Origin: Eretmocerus hayati
Lineage: Eukaryota; Arthropoda; Insecta; Hymenoptera; Aphelinidae
DNA length: 64,000 nt
Assembly: GCA_029851415.1 (NCBI GenBank)
Contig: CM056742.1
Coordinates: 89,208,748 to 89,272,747 of the forward strand
Direction: 5' to 3'
The translations under genes were made by a program, and so were the position numbers. Positions 23,441 to 37,625 of the stretch are shown in pieces; the stretch's first letter is position 1; each line of letters opens with the position of its first letter. Under the pieces are notes generated by a model. That model ran no database searches. It had not been told where the DNA came from and saw nothing but the letters and a program-made list of their open reading frames with translations.

Positions 23441-26400
23441 GAATGTATAACCGTATCCATCAGTCTGCTCGTTCTGTACCCGTGAAACCAGAATGGAGCC
23501 AAATCGAAGACAAGTGATTGCCCGTGTCTACCCGTCTGCCCGTTCATGACCCGTAAGACTGAAATTGAGCCGAATCAAAGACGGGTGATTGCCCGTATCT
23601 ACCCGTCTGCCCGTTCACAACCCGTAAGTCTCGGTCCTTGCGAGATACGTAGGGGAGTTACTACCAGTGTCTACTCGTCTGGCCGTACTCTACCCGTGAA
23701 ACCAGATTCGAAACAAATGGAAGACAGGTAATTGCCCGTATTTACCCGTCTGCCCGTCCACAACCCGTGAGACTCGAATGAAGCCGAATCGAAGACTGAT
23801 GATGGCCTTATCTACCCGTCTGCCCGTTCACGACCCGAGTGGTTCGAATCTTGTCAGTAGGTAGGGGGTGTAAAGCCGTGTCCACCAGTCTGCCTGTTCT
23901 CTACCCGTGAAACCAGAATGGAGTAAATCGAAGACAGGTGATTGCCCGTATCTACCCGTCTGCCCGTTCACAACCCGTGGGGCTCGAATCTTGCGAGATA
24001 CGTTGGGGAGGTCATACGCTTGTCTACCCGGCTGCCTTTTCTCTACCCGTAGAACCAGATTAGAGACTAATTGAAGACAGGTGATTGTCCGTATCTACCC
24101 CTCCGCCGTCCACGACCCGTAAGACTGGGGAGGAGCCGAATCAAAGACGGAAGATGGCCCGCATCTACACGTCCGCCCGTTCACGACCCGGTTGGCTCGA
24201 ATCTTGTGAGTAGGTAAGGCAGTGTATACCCGTGTCCACCAGTCTGCCCGTTCTTCACCCGTGAAACCAGAACGGAGCCAAATCGAAGACAGGTGATTGC
24301 CCGTATCCACCCGTCTGCCTGTTCACAACCCGTGTGGCTCGGATATTGCGATATACGTAGGGAAGTTCATACCCGTGTCTACCCGTCAGCCCGTTCACGA
24401 CCCGTGTGGCTCGAATCTTGTCAGTAGGTAGGGGAGTTTATACTCGTGTCGATCAGTCTGCCCGTTCTCTACCCGTGAAACCAGAATGGAGCCAAATCGA
24501 AGTTAGGTGATTGCCCTATCTACCCGTCTGCCCGTCCACAACCCGTAAGACTGGAATGGAGCCGGATCAAAGACGGATGATTGCCTGTATCTACACGTCT
24601 GCCCGTTCACAGACCGTGTGGCTTGAATTTTGTGAGATAGGCGGCGCAGTGAATCCCCGTGTCCACCCGTCAGCCCGTTCACGACCCGTGTATCTCGAAA
24701 CTTGTCAGTAGCTAGGGGAGTGTATACCCTTGTCCACCAGACTACCCGTTCTCTAACCGTAAAACCAGATTGGAGCCAACCCAAGACAGGTGAATGCCCC
24801 TATCCACCCGTCTGCCCGTCCACGACCCGTTAGACTGGGATGAAGCCGAATCAGGACGGAAGATTGCCGTATCTCCCCGTCCGCCCATTCACGACCCGTG
24901 TGGCTCGAATCTTGTCAGTAGGTAAGGGAGTGTATACCCGTGCCCACCAGTCTGCACGCTCTCTACCCGTGAAACCAGAATGGAGCAAGATCGAAGACAG
25001 GTGATTGCCCTATCTACCCGACTGCCCGTTCACAACCCGTGTGGCTCGGAACTAGCGAGATACGTAGGGGAGTTGATACCCTTGTCCACCAGACTACCCG
25101 TTCTCTAACCGTGAAACCAGATTGGAGGCAACCCAAGACAGGTGAATGCCCCTATCCACCCGTCTGCCGTCCACGACCCGTTAGACTGGGATGAAGCCGA
25201 ATCAAAGACGGAAGATTACCCGTATCTACCCGTCTGCCCGTTCACAGCCCGTGTGGCTCGAATTTTGTGAGATAGGCGGAACAGTGAATCCCCGTGTCTA
25301 CCCGTTTGCCCGTTCACGACCCGTGTTGGCTCGAATCTTGTCAGTAGGTACGGGAGTGCATACCCGTGTCCACTTGTCTGCCCGTTCTCTACCCGTGAAA
25401 CCAGAATGTTGCCAAATCGGAGACAGGTGATTGCCCGTATCTACCCGTCTGCCCGTTCATGACCCGTAAGACTGAAATAGAGCCGGATCAAAGACGGATG
25501 ATTGCCCGTATCTACCCGTCTGCCCGTTCACAACCCGTGAGTCTCGGTCCTTGCGAGATACGTACGGGAGTTACTACCAGTGTCTACTCGTCTGCCCGTT
25601 CTCTACCCGTGAAAGCAGATTCGGAACAAATGGAAGACAGGTGATTGCCCGTATTTACCCGTCTGCCCGTCCACAACCCGTAAGACTGGAATGGAGCCGG
25701 ATCAAAGACGGATGATTGCCTGTATCTACACGTCTGCCCGTTCACAGACCGTGTGGCTTGAATTTTGTGAGATAGGCGGCGCAGTGAATCCCCGTGTCCA
25801 CCCGTCAGCCCGTTCACGACCCGTGTGTCTCAAATCCTGTCAGTAGGAAGGGGAGTATATACCCGTGTCCACCAGTCTGCCCTTTCTCTAACCGTGAAAT
25901 CAGATTGGAGCCAAAGTCAAGACAGGTGAATGCCCCTATGTACCCGTCTGCCCGTACACGACCCGTTAGACTGGGATGAAGCCGAATCAAAGACGGAAGA
26001 TTTCCCGTATATACCCGTCTGCCCGTTCACGACCCGTGTGGCACGAATCTCGTCAGTAGGTAGGGGATCGTATACCCGTGTCGACCAGTCTGCCCGTTCT
26101 CTACCCGTGAAACCAGAATGGAGCTAAATCGAAGACAGGTGATTGCCCTATCTACCCGTCTGCCCTTGCACAACCCGCATGGCTCGGATCTTTCGAGATA
26201 TGTAGAGGAGTTGATACCTGTGTCTACCCGTCTGCCCGTTCTCTACCCGTAGAACCAGATTGGAGACAAATTGAAGACAGGTGATTGCCCGTATCTACCC
26301 GTGTGCCGTCTACAACCTGTAAGACTGGGATGAAGCCGAATCAAAGACGGAAGATTGCCCGTATCTACCCGTCTGCCCGTTCACGACCCGTGTGGCTCGA

Positions 26401-27480
26401 ATCTTGTCAGTAGGTAGGGAATGTATAACCGTATCCATCAGTCTGCTCGTTCTGTACCCGTGAAACCAGAATGGAGCCAAATCGAAGACAAGTGATTGCC
26501 CGTGTCTACCCGTCTGCCCGTTCATGACCCGTAAGACTGAAATTGAGCCGAATCAAAGACGGGTGATTGCCCGTATCTACCCGTCTGCCCGTTCACAACC
26601 CGTAAGTCTCGGTCCTTGCGAGATACGTAGGGGAGTTACTACCAGTGTCTACTCGTCTGGCCGTACTCTACCCGTGAAACCAGATTCGAAACAAATGGAA
26701 GACAGGTAATTGCCCGTATTTACCCGTCTGCCCGTCCACAACCCGTGAGACTCGAATGAAGCCGAATCGAAGACTGATGATGGCCTTATCTACCCGTCTG
26801 CCCGTTCACGACCCGAGTGGTTCGAATCTTGTCAGTAGGTAGGGGGTGTAAAGCCGTGTCCACCAGTCTGCCTGTTCTCTACCCGTGAAACCAGAATGGA
26901 GTAAATCGAAGACAGGTGATTGCCCGTATCTACCCGTCTGCCCGTTCACAACCCGTGGGGCTCGAATCTTGCGAGATACGTTGGGGAGGTCATACGCTTG
27001 TCTACCCGGCTGCCTTTTCTCTACCCGTAGAACCAGATTAGAGACTAATTGAAGACAGGTGATTGTCCGTATCTACCCCTCCGCCGTCCACGACCCGTAA
27101 GACTGGGGAGGAGCCGAATCAAAGACGGAAGATGGCCCGCATCTACACGTCCGCCCGTTCACGACCCGTTTGGCTCGAATCTTGTGAGTAGGTAAGGCAG
27201 TGTATACCCGTGTCCACCAGTCTGCCCGTTCTTCACCCGTGAAACCAGAATGGAGCCAAATCGAAGACAGGTGATTGCCCGTATCCACCCGTCTGCCTGT
27301 TCACAACCCGTGTGGCTCGGATATTGCGATATACGTAGGGAAGTTTATACCCGTGTCTACCCGTCAGCCCGTTCACGACCCGTGTGGCTCGAATCTTGTC
27401 AGTAGGTAGGGGAGTTTATACTCGTGTCGATCAGTCTGCCCGTTCTCTACCCGTGAAACCAGAATGGAGCCAAATCGAAG
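23441..27480 (+). repeat. 3.12 kb HOR: partial unit (23441-24502) and a unit two monomers short (24503-27480)
   Basis: The partial unit enters the HOR in mid-phase at the 23440 junction and matches 8533-9592 at an offset of 14,909 bp. The following unit is 2,978 bp, 142 bp shorter than unit 1. The gap is near 25080, where GAGTTGATACC is followed directly by CTTGTCCACC. This removes the two monomers that in other units carry the 12 bp palindrome ATCTCGCGAGAT. Confidence 0.88.
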
Positions 27481-30400
27481 TTAGGTGATTGCCCTATCTA
27501 CCCGTCTGCCCGTCCACAACCCGTAAGACTCGAATGGAGCCGGATCAAAGACGGATGATTGCCTGTATCTACACGTCTGCCCGTTCACAGACCGTGTGGC
27601 TTGAATTTTGTGAGATAGGCGGCGCAGTGAATCCCCGTGTCCACCCGTCAGCCCGTTCACGACCCGTGTATCTCGAAAGTTGTCAGTAGCTAGGGGAGTG
27701 TATACCCTTGTCCACCAGACTACCCGTTCTCTAACCGTAAAACCAGATTGGAGCCAACCCAAGACAGGTGAATGCCCCTATCCACCCGTCTGCCCGTCCA
27801 CGACCCGTTAGACTGGGATGAAGCCGAATCAGGACGGAAGATTGCCGTATCTCCCCGTCCGCCCATTCACGACCCGTGTGGCTCGAATCTTGTCAGTAGG
27901 TAAGGGAGTGTATACCCGTGCCCACCAGTCTGCCCGCTCTCTACCCGTGAAACCAGAATGGAGCCAGATCGAAGACAGGTGATTGCCCTATCTACCCGAC
28001 TGCCCGTGCACAACCCGTGTGGCTCGGAACTCGCGAGATACGTAGGGGAGTTGATACCCGTGTCTACCCGTCTGCCCGTTCTCTACCCGTAGAACCAGAT
28101 TGGAGACAAATTGAAGACAGGTGATTCCCCGTATCTATCCGTCTGCCCGTCCACAACCCGTGTGGCTCGGATCTCGCGAGATACGTAGGGAAGTGTATAC
28201 CCTTGTCCACCAGACTACCCGTTCTCTAACCGTGAAACCAGATTGGAGGCAACCCAAGACAGGTGAATGCCCCTATCCCCCCGTCTGCCGTCCACGACCC
28301 GTTAGACTGGGATGAAGCCGAATCAAAGACGGAAGATTACCCGTATCTACCCGTCTGCCCGTTCACAGCCCGTGTGGCTCGAATTTTGTGAGATAGGCGG
28401 AACAGTGAATCCCCGTGTCTACCCGTTTGCCCGTTCACGACCCGTGTTGGCTCGAATCTTGTCAGTAGGTACGGGAGTGCATACCCGTGTCCACTTGTCT
28501 GCCCGTTCTCTACCCGTGAAACCAGAATGTTGCCAAATCGGAGACAGGTGATTCCCCGTATCTACCCGTCTGCCCGTTCATGACCCGTAAGACTGAAATA
28601 GAGCCGGATCAAAGACGGATGATTGCCCGTATCTACCCGTCTGCCCGTTCACAACCCGTGAGTCTCGGTCCTTGCGAGATACGTACGGGAGTTACTACCA
28701 GTGTCTACTCGTCTGCCTGTTCCCTACCCGTGAAAGCAGATTCGGAACAAATGGAAGACAGGTGATTGCCCGTATTTACCCGTCTGCCCTTCCACGACCC
28801 GTAAGACTGGGATGAAGCCGAATGAAAGACGGAAGATTGCCCGTATCTACCCGTCTGCACGTTCACAACCCGTAAGTCTCGGTCCTTGCGAGATACGTAG
28901 GGGAGTTACTACCAGTAGCTACATGTCTGCCCGTTCTCTATCCGTAAAACCAGATTGGAAACAAATGGAAGACAGGTGATTGCCCGCATCTACCCGTCTG
29001 CCCGTCCACGAACCGTAAGACTGGAATGAAGCTGAATGAAGGACGGATGATGGCCTGTATCTACCCGTCTGCCCGTCCACAGCCCGTGTGGCTTGAATTT
29101 TGTGAGATAGGCGGCGCAGTGAATCCCCGTGTCCACCCGTCAGCCCGTTCACGACCCGTGTGGCTCGAATCTTGTCAGTAGGTAGGGGAGTGTATACCCG
29201 TGTCGACCAGTCCGCCCGTTCTCTACCCGTGAAACCAGAATGGAGCCAAGTCGAAGACAGGTGATTGCCCTATCTACCCGTCTGCCCGTTCACAACCCGT
29301 GTGGCTCGGATCTTGCGGTATACGTAGGGGAGTTAATACCCGTGTCTACCCGTCTGCCCGTTCTCTACCCGTAAAACCAGATTCGAAACAAATGGAAGAC
29401 AGGTGGTTGCCCGTATCCACCCGTCTGCCGTCCACGACCCGTTAGACTGGGATGAAGCCGAATCAAAGACGGAAGATTACCCGTATCTACCCGTCTGCCC
29501 GTTCACAGCCCGTGTGGCTCGAATTTTGTGAGATAGGCGGAACAGTGAATCCCCGTGTCTACCCGTTTGCCCGTTCACGACCCGTGTTGGCTCGAATCTT
29601 GTCAGTAGGTACGGGAGTGCATACCCGTGTCCACTTGTCTGCCCGTTCTCTACCCGTGAAACCAGAATGTTGCCAAATCGGAGACAGGTGATTGCCCGTA
29701 TCTACCCGTCTGCCCGTTCATGACCCGTAAGACTGAAATAGAGCCGGATCAAAGACGGATGATTGCCCGTATCTACCCGTCTGCCCGTTCACAACCCGTG
29801 AGTCTCGGTCCTTGCGAGATACGTACGGGAGTTACTACCAGTGTCTACTCGTCTGCCCGTTCTCTACCCGTGAAAGCAGATTCGGAACAAATGGAAGACA
29901 GGTGATTGCCCGTATTTACCCGTCTGCCCGTCCACAACCCGTAAGCCTGGAATGGAGCCGGATCAAAGACGGATGATTGCCTGTATCTACACGTCTGCCC
30001 GTTCACAGACCGTGTGGCTTGAATTTTGTGAGATAGGCGGCGCAGTGAATCCCCGTGTCCACCCGTCAGCCCGTTCACGACCCGTGTGTCTCAAATCCTG
30101 TCAGTAGGAAGGGGAGTATATACCCGTGTCCACCAGTCTGCCCTTTCTCTAACCGTGAAATCAGATTTGAGCCAAAGTCAAGACAGGTGAATGCCCCTAT
30201 GTACCCGTCTGCCCGTACACGACCCGTTAGACTGGGATGAAGCCGAATCAAAGACGGAAGATTTCCCGTATATACCCGTCTGCCCGTTCACGACCCGTGT
30301 GGCACGAATCTCGTCAGTAGGTAGGGGAGTGTATACCCGTGTCGACCAGTCTGCCCGTTCTCTACCCGTGAAACCAGAATGGAGCTAAATCGAAGACAGG

Positions 30401-31740
30401 TGATTGCCCTATCTACCCGTCTGCCCTTGCACAACCCGCATGGCTCGGATCTTTCGAGATATGTAGAGGAGTTGATACCTGTGTCTACCCGTCTGCCCGT
30501 TCTCTACCCGTAGAACCAGATTGGAGACAAATTGAAGACAGTAGATTGCCCGTATCTACCCGTCTGCCGTCGACAACCTGTAAGACTGGGATGAAGCCGA
30601 ATCAAAGACGGAAGATTGCCCGTATCTACCCGTCTGCCCGTTCACGACCCGTGTGGCCCGAATCTTGTCAGTAGGTAGGGAATGTATAACCGTATCCATC
30701 AGTCTGCTCGTTCTGTACCCGTGAAACCAGAATGGAGCCAAATCGAAGACAAGTGATTGCCCGTGTCTACCCGTCTGCCCGTTCATGACCCGTAAGACTG
30801 AAATTGAGCCGAATCAAAGACGGGTGATTGCCCGTATCTACCCGTCTGCCCGTTCACAACCCGTAAGTCTCGGTCCTTGCGAGATACGTAGGGGAGTGAC
30901 TACCAGTGTCTACTCGTCTGGCCGTACTCTACCCGTGAAACCAGATTCGAAACAAATGGAAGACAGGTAATTGCCCGTATTTACCCGTCTGCACGTCCAC
31001 AACCCGTGAGACTCGAATGAAGCCGAATCGAAGACTGATGATGGCCTTATCTACCCGTCTGCCCGTTCACGACCCGAGTGGTTCGAATCTTGTCAGTAGG
31101 TAGGGGGTGTAAAGCCGTGTCCACCAGTCTGCCTGTTCTCTACCCGTGAAACCAGAATGGAGTAAATCGAAGACAGGTGATTGCCCGTATCTACCCGTCT
31201 GCCCGTTCACAACCTGGGGGCTCGAATCTTGCGAGATACGTTGGGGAGGTCATACGCTTGTCTACCCGGCTGCCTTTTCTCTACCCGTAGAACCAGATTA
31301 GAGACTAATTGAAGACAGGTGATTGTCCGTATCTACCCCTCCGCCGTCCACGACCCGTAAGACTGGGGAGGAGCCGAATCAGAGACGGAAGATGGCCCGC
31401 ATCTACACGTCCGCCCGTTCACGACCCGTTTGGCTCGAATCTTGTGAGTAGGTAAGGCAGTGTATACCCGTGTCCACCAGTCTGCCCGTTCTTCACCCGT
31501 GAAACCAGAATGGAGCCAAATCGAAGACAGGTGATTGCCCGTATCCACCCGTCTGCCTGTTCACAACCCGTGTGGCTCGGATATTGCGATATACGTAGGG
31601 AAGTTCATACCCGTGTCTACCCGTCAGCCCGTTCACGACCCGTGTGGCTTTAATCTTGTCAGTAGGTAGGGGAGTTTATACTCGTGTCGATCAGTCGGCC
31701 CGTTCTCTACCCGTGAAACCAGAATGGAGCCAAATCGAAG
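27481..31740 (+). repeat. 3.12 kb HOR unit expanded by 1,140 bp
   Basis: This unit is 4,260 bp. It follows the standard order to about 28790, then contains about 0.63 kb of a different block (28790 to about 29415). It then re-enters the HOR at a point already passed, so the stretch at 28312-28789 is repeated at 29452-29929, 1,140 bp (16 monomers) later. The foreign block is also found at about 36.17-36.8 kb and 57.18-57.8 kb, where it is not followed by a return to the HOR. Confidence 0.88.
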
Positions 31741-34700
31741 TTAGGTGATTGCCCTATCTACCCGTCTGCCCGTACACAACCCGTAAGACTGGAATGGAGC
31801 CGGATCAAAGACGGATGATTGCCTGTATCTACACGTCTGCCCGTTCACAGACCGTGTGGCTTGAATTTTGTGAGATAGGCGGCGCAGTGAATCCCCGTGT
31901 CCACCCGTCAGCCCGTTCACGACCCGTGTAACTCGAAACTTGTCAGTAGCTAGGGGAGTGTATACCCTTGTCCACCAGACTACCCGTTCTCTAACCGTAA
32001 AACCAGATTGGAGCCAACCCAAGACAGGTGAATGCCCCTATCCACCCGTCTGCCCGTCCACGACCCGTTAGACTGGGATGAAGTCGAATCAGGACGGAAG
32101 ATTGCCGTATCTCCCCGTCCGCCCATTCACGACCCGTGTGGCTCGAATCTTGTCAGTAGGTAAGGGAGTGTATACCCGTGCCCACCAGTCTGCACGCTCT
32201 CTACCCGTGAAACCAGAATGGAGCCAGATCGAAGACAGGTGATTGCCCTATCTACCCGACTGCCCGTTCACAACCCGTGTGGCTCGGAACTCGCGAGATA
32301 CGTAGGGGAGTTGATACCCGTGTCTACCCGTCTGCCCGTTCTCTACCCGTAGAACCAGATTGGAGACAAATTGAAGACAGGTGATTGCCCGTATCTATCC
32401 GTCTGCCCGTCCACAACCCGTGTGGCTCGGATCTCGCGAGATACGTAGGGGAGTGTATACCCTTGTCCACCAGACTACCCGTTCTCTAACCGTGAAACCA
32501 GATTGGAGGCAACCCAAGACAGGTGAATGCCCCTATCCACCCGTCTGCCGTCCACGACCCGTTCGACTGGGATGAAGCCGAATCAAAGACGGAAGATTAC
32601 CCGTATCTACCCGTCTGCCCGTTCACAGCCCGTGTGGCTCGAATTTTGTGAGATAGGCGGAACAGTGAATCCCCGTGTCTACCCGTTTGCCCGTTCACGA
32701 CCCGTGTTGGCTCGAATCTTGTTAGTAGGTACGGGAGTGCATACCCGTGTCCACTTGTCTGCCCGTTCTCTACCCGTGAAACCAGAATGTTGCCAAATCG
32801 GAGACAGGTGATTGCCCGTATCTAACCGTCTGCCCGTTCATGACCCGTAAGACTGAAATAGAGCCGGATCAAAGACGGATGATTGCCCGTATCTACCCGT
32901 CTGCCCGTTCACAACCCGTGAGTCTCGGTCCTTGCGAGATACGTACGGGAGTTACTACCAGTGTCTACTCGTCTGCCCGTTCTCTACCCGTGAAAGCAGA
33001 TTCGGAACAAATGGAAGACAGGTGATTGCCCGTATTTACCCGTCTGCCCGTCCACAACCCGTAAGACTGGAATGGAGCCGGATCAAAGACGGATGATTGC
33101 CTGTATCTACACGTCTGCCCGTTCACAGACCGTGTGGCTTGAATTTTGTGAGATAGGCGGCGCAGTGAATCCCCGTGTCCACCCGTCAGCCCGTTCACGA
33201 CCCGTGTGTCTCAAATCCTGTCAGTAGGAAGGGGAGTATATACCCGTGTCCACCAGTCTGCCCTTTCTCTAACCGTGAAATCAGATTGGAACCAAAGTCA
33301 AGACAGGTGAATGCCCCTATGTACCCGTCTGCCCGTACACGACCCGTTAGACTGGGATGAAGCCGAATCAAAGACGGAAGATTTCCCGTATATACCCGTC
33401 TGCCCGTTCACGACCCGTGTGGCACGAATCTCGTCAGTAGGTAGGGGAGTGTATACCCGTGTCGACCAGTCTGCCCGTTCTCTACCCGTGAAACCAGAAT
33501 GGAGCTAAATCGAAGACAGGTGATTGCCCTATCTACCCGTCTGCCCTTGCACAACCCGCATGGCTCGGATCTTTCGAGATATGTAGAGGAGTTGATACCT
33601 GTGTCTACCCGTCTGCCCGTTCTCTACCCGTAGAACCAGATTGGAGACAAATTGAAGACAGGTGATTGCCCGTATCTACCCGTCTGCCGTCTACAACCTG
33701 TAAGACTGGGATGAAGCCGAATCAAAGACGGAAGATTGCCCGTATCTACCCGTCTGCCCGTTCACGACCCGTGTGGCTCGAATCTTGTCAGTAGGTAGGG
33801 AATGTATAACCGTATCCATCAGTCTGCTCGTTCTGTACCCGTGAAACCAGAATGGAGCCAAATCGAAGACAAGTGATTGCCCGTGTCTACCCGTCTGCCC
33901 GTTCATGACCCGTAAGACTGAAATTGAGCCGAATCAAAGACGGGTGATTGCCCGTATCTACCCGTCTGCCCGTTCACAACCCGTAAGTCTCGGTCCTTGC
34001 GAGATACGTAGGGGAGTTACTACCAGTGTCTACTCGTCTGGCCGTACTCTACCCGTGAAACCAGATTCGAAACAAATGGAAGACAGGTAATTGCCCGTAT
34101 TTACCCGTCTGCACGTCCACAACCCGTGAGACTCGAATGAAGCCGAATCGAAGACTGATGATGGCCTTATCTACCCGTCTGCCCGTTCACGACCCGAGTG
34201 GTTCGAATCTTGTCAGTAGGTAGGGGGTGTAAAGCCGTGTCCACCAGTCTGCCTGTTCTCTACCCGTGAAACCAGAATGGAGTAAATCGAAGACAGGTGA
34301 TTGCCCGTATCTACCCGTCTGCCCGTTCACAACCCGTGGGGCTCGAATCTTGCGAGATACGTTGGGGAGGTCATACGCTTGTCTACCCGGCTGCCTTTTC
34401 TCTACCCGTAGAACCAGATTAGAGACTAATTGAAGACAGGTGATTGTCCGTATCTACCCCTCCGCCGTCCACGACCCGTAAGACTGGGGAGGAGCCGAAT
34501 CAGAGACGGAAGATGGCCCGCATCTACACGTCCGCCCGTTCACGACCCGTTTGGCTCGAATCTTGTGAGTAGGTAAGGCAGTGTATACCCGTGTCCACCA
34601 GTCTGCCCGTTCTTCACCCGTGAAACCAGAATGGAGCCAAATCGAAGACAGGTGATTGCCCGTATCCACCCGTCTGCCTGTTCACAACCCGTGTGGCTCG

Positions 34701-36170
34701 GATATTGCGATATACGTAGGGAAGTTTATACCCGTGTCTACCCGTCAGCCCGTTCACGACCCGTGTGGCTCGAATCTTGTCAGTAGGTAGGGGAGTTTAT
34801 ACTCGTGTCGATCAGTCTGCCCGTTCTCTACCCGTGAAACCAGAATGGAGCCAAATCGAAGTTAGGTGATTGCCCTATCTACCCGTCTGCCCGTCCACAA
34901 CCCGTAAGACTCGAATGGAGCCGGATCAAAGACGGATGATTGCCTGTATCTACACGTCTGCCCGTTCACAGACCGTGTGGCTTGAATTTTGTGAGATAGG
35001 CGGCGCAGTGAATCCCCGTGTCCACCCGTCAGCCCGTTCACGACCCGTGTATCTCGAAAGTTGTCAGTAGCTAGGGGAGTGTATACCCTTGTCCACCAGA
35101 CTACCCGTTCTCTAACCGTAAAACCAGATTGGAGCCAACCCAAGACAGGTGAATGCCCCTATCCACCCGTCTGCCCGTCCACGACCCGTTAGACTGGGAT
35201 GAAGCCGAATCAGGACGGAAGATTGCCGTATCTCCCCGTCCGCCCATTCACGACCCGTGTGGCTCGAATCTTGTCAGTAGGTAAGGGACTGTATACCCGT
35301 GCCCACCAGTCTGCCCGCTCTCTACCCGTGAAACCAGAATGGAGCCAGATCGAAGACAGGTGATTGCCCTATCTACCCGACTGCCCGTTCACAACCCGTG
35401 TGGCTCGGAACTCGCGAGATACGTAGGGGAGTTGATACCCGTGTCTACCCGTCTGCCCGTTCTCTACCTGTAGAACCAGATTGGAGACAAATTGAAGACA
35501 GGTGATTCCCCGTATCTATCCGTCTGCCCGTCCACAACCCGTGTGGCTCGGATCTCGCGAGATACGTAGGGAAGTGTATACCCTTGTCCACCAGACTACC
35601 CGTTCTCTAACCGTGAAACCAGATTGGAGGCAACCCAAGACAGGTGAATGCCCCTATCCACCCGTCTGCCGTCCACGACCCGTTAGACTGGGATGAAGCC
35701 GAATCAAAGACGGAAGATTACCCGTATCTACCCATCTGCCCGTTCACAGCCCGTGTGGCTCGAATTTTGTGAGATAGGCGGAACAGTGAATCCCCGTGTC
35801 TACCCGTTTGCCCGTTCACGACCCGTGTTGGCTCGAATCTTGTCAGTAGGTACGGGAGTGCATACCCGTGTCCACTTGTCTGCCCGTTCTCTACCCGTGA
35901 AACCAGAATGTTGCCAAATCGGAGACAGGTGATTGCCCGTATCTACCCGTCTGCCCGTTCATGACCCGTAAGACTGAAATAGAGCCGGATCAAAGACGGA
36001 TGATTGCCCGTATCTACCCGTCTGCCCGTTCACAACCCGTGAGTCTCGGTCCTTGCGAGATACGTACGGGAGTTACTACCAGTGGCTACTCGTCTGCCCG
36101 TTCTCTACCCGTGAAAGCAGATTCGGAACAAATGGAAGACAGGTGATTGCCCGTATTTACCCGTCTGCCC
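31741..36170 (+). repeat. 3.12 kb HOR: full unit (31741-34861) and partial unit to the domain boundary
   Basis: The full unit is 3,121 bp. The next begins at 34862, keeps landmarks at 35693 and 35961 and leaves the HOR at about 36170, entering the block also seen at 28.79 kb. The region 26.1-29.4 kb recurs at 33.5-36.8 kb with a constant offset of 7,381 bp, so the exit point into the foreign block was copied together with the HOR. Confidence 0.88.
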
Positions 36171-37625
36171 TTCCACGACCCGTAAGACTGGGATGAAGCC
36201 GAATGAAAGACGGAAGATTGCCCGTATCTACCCGTCTGCACGTTCACAACCCGTAAGTCTCGGTCCTTGCGAGATACGTAGGGGAGTTACTACCAGTAGC
36301 TACATGTCTGCCCGTTCTCTATCCGTAAAACCAGATTGGAAACAAATGGAAGACAGGTGATTGCCCGCATCTACCCGTCTGCCCGTCCACGAACCGTAAG
36401 ACTGGAATGAAGCTGAATGAAGGACGGATGATGGCCTGTATCTACCCGTCTGCCCGTCCACAGCCCGTGTGGCTTGAATTTTGTGAGATAGGCGGCGCAG
36501 TGAATCCCCGTGTCCACCCGTCAGCCCGTTCACGACCCGTGTGGCTCGAATCTTGTCAGTAGGTAGGGGAGTGTATACCCGTGTCGACCAGTCCGCCCGT
36601 TCTCTACCCGTGAAACCAGAATGGAGCCAAATCGAAGACAGGTGATTGCCCTATCTACCCGTCTGCCCGTTCACAACCCGTGTGGCTCGGATCTTGCGGT
36701 ATACGTAGGGGAGTTAATACCCGTGTCTACCCGTCTGCCCGTTCTCTACCCGTAAAACCAGATTCGAAACAAATGGAAGCTAGTTGGTTGCCCGTATTTA
36801 CCCGTCTGCCAGTCCACAACCCGTGAGACTGGAATGAAGCCGAATCAGAGACGGATGATGGCCTGTATCTCCCCGTCTGCCCGTTCACAGCCAGTGTGGC
36901 TCGAATTTTGTGAGATAGGCGGAGCAGTGAATCCCCGTGTCCACCCGTCAGCCCGTTCACGACCCGTGAATCTCGAAACTTGTCAGTAGCTAGGGGAATG
37001 TATAGCCGTGTCCACTAGTCTGCTCGTTCTCTAACCGTAAAACCAGATTGGAGCCAACCCAAGGCAGGTGAATGCCCCTATCCACCCGTCTGCCCGTCCA
37101 CGACCCGTGTGGCTCTGATCTTGCGAGAGACGTAAGGGAATTAATACCCGTGTCTATCCGTCTGCCCGTTCTCTACCCGTAAAACCAGATTGGAGCCAGA
37201 GTGAAGACAGGTGAATGTTCCTATCTACCCGTGTGCCCGTCCACGACCCGTAAGACTGGGATGAAGCCGAATCAAAGACGGAAGATTGCCCATATCTACC
37301 CGTCTGCCCGTTCACGACCCGTGTGGCTCGAATCTTGTCAGTAGGTAGGGAAGTGTATACCCGTGTCCACCAGTCTGCCCGTTCTCTACCCGTGAAACCA
37401 GAATGGAGCCAAATCGAAGACAGGTGATTGCCCGTATCTACCCGTCTGCCGTCCACGACATGTAAGACTGGGATGAAGCCGAATCAAAGACGGAAGATTG
37501 CCCGTATCAATCGTCTGCCCGTTACCGACCCGTTGGCTCGGATCTTGCGAGATACGTAAGGAAGGTAATACCCGTGTCTACCCGTCTGCCCGTTCTCTAA
37601 CAGTGAAACCAGATTGGAAACAAAT
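36170..37625 (+). repeat. Mixed-type satellite, start of the right-hand domain
   Basis: About 20 monomers that do not follow the 3.12 kb HOR. The first 0.63 kb equals the block inside the expanded HOR unit at 28.79-29.42 kb. The part from about 37087 to 37575 recurs at 46.62-47.11 kb (offset 9,533 bp). No gene or element is visible. Confidence 0.8.
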
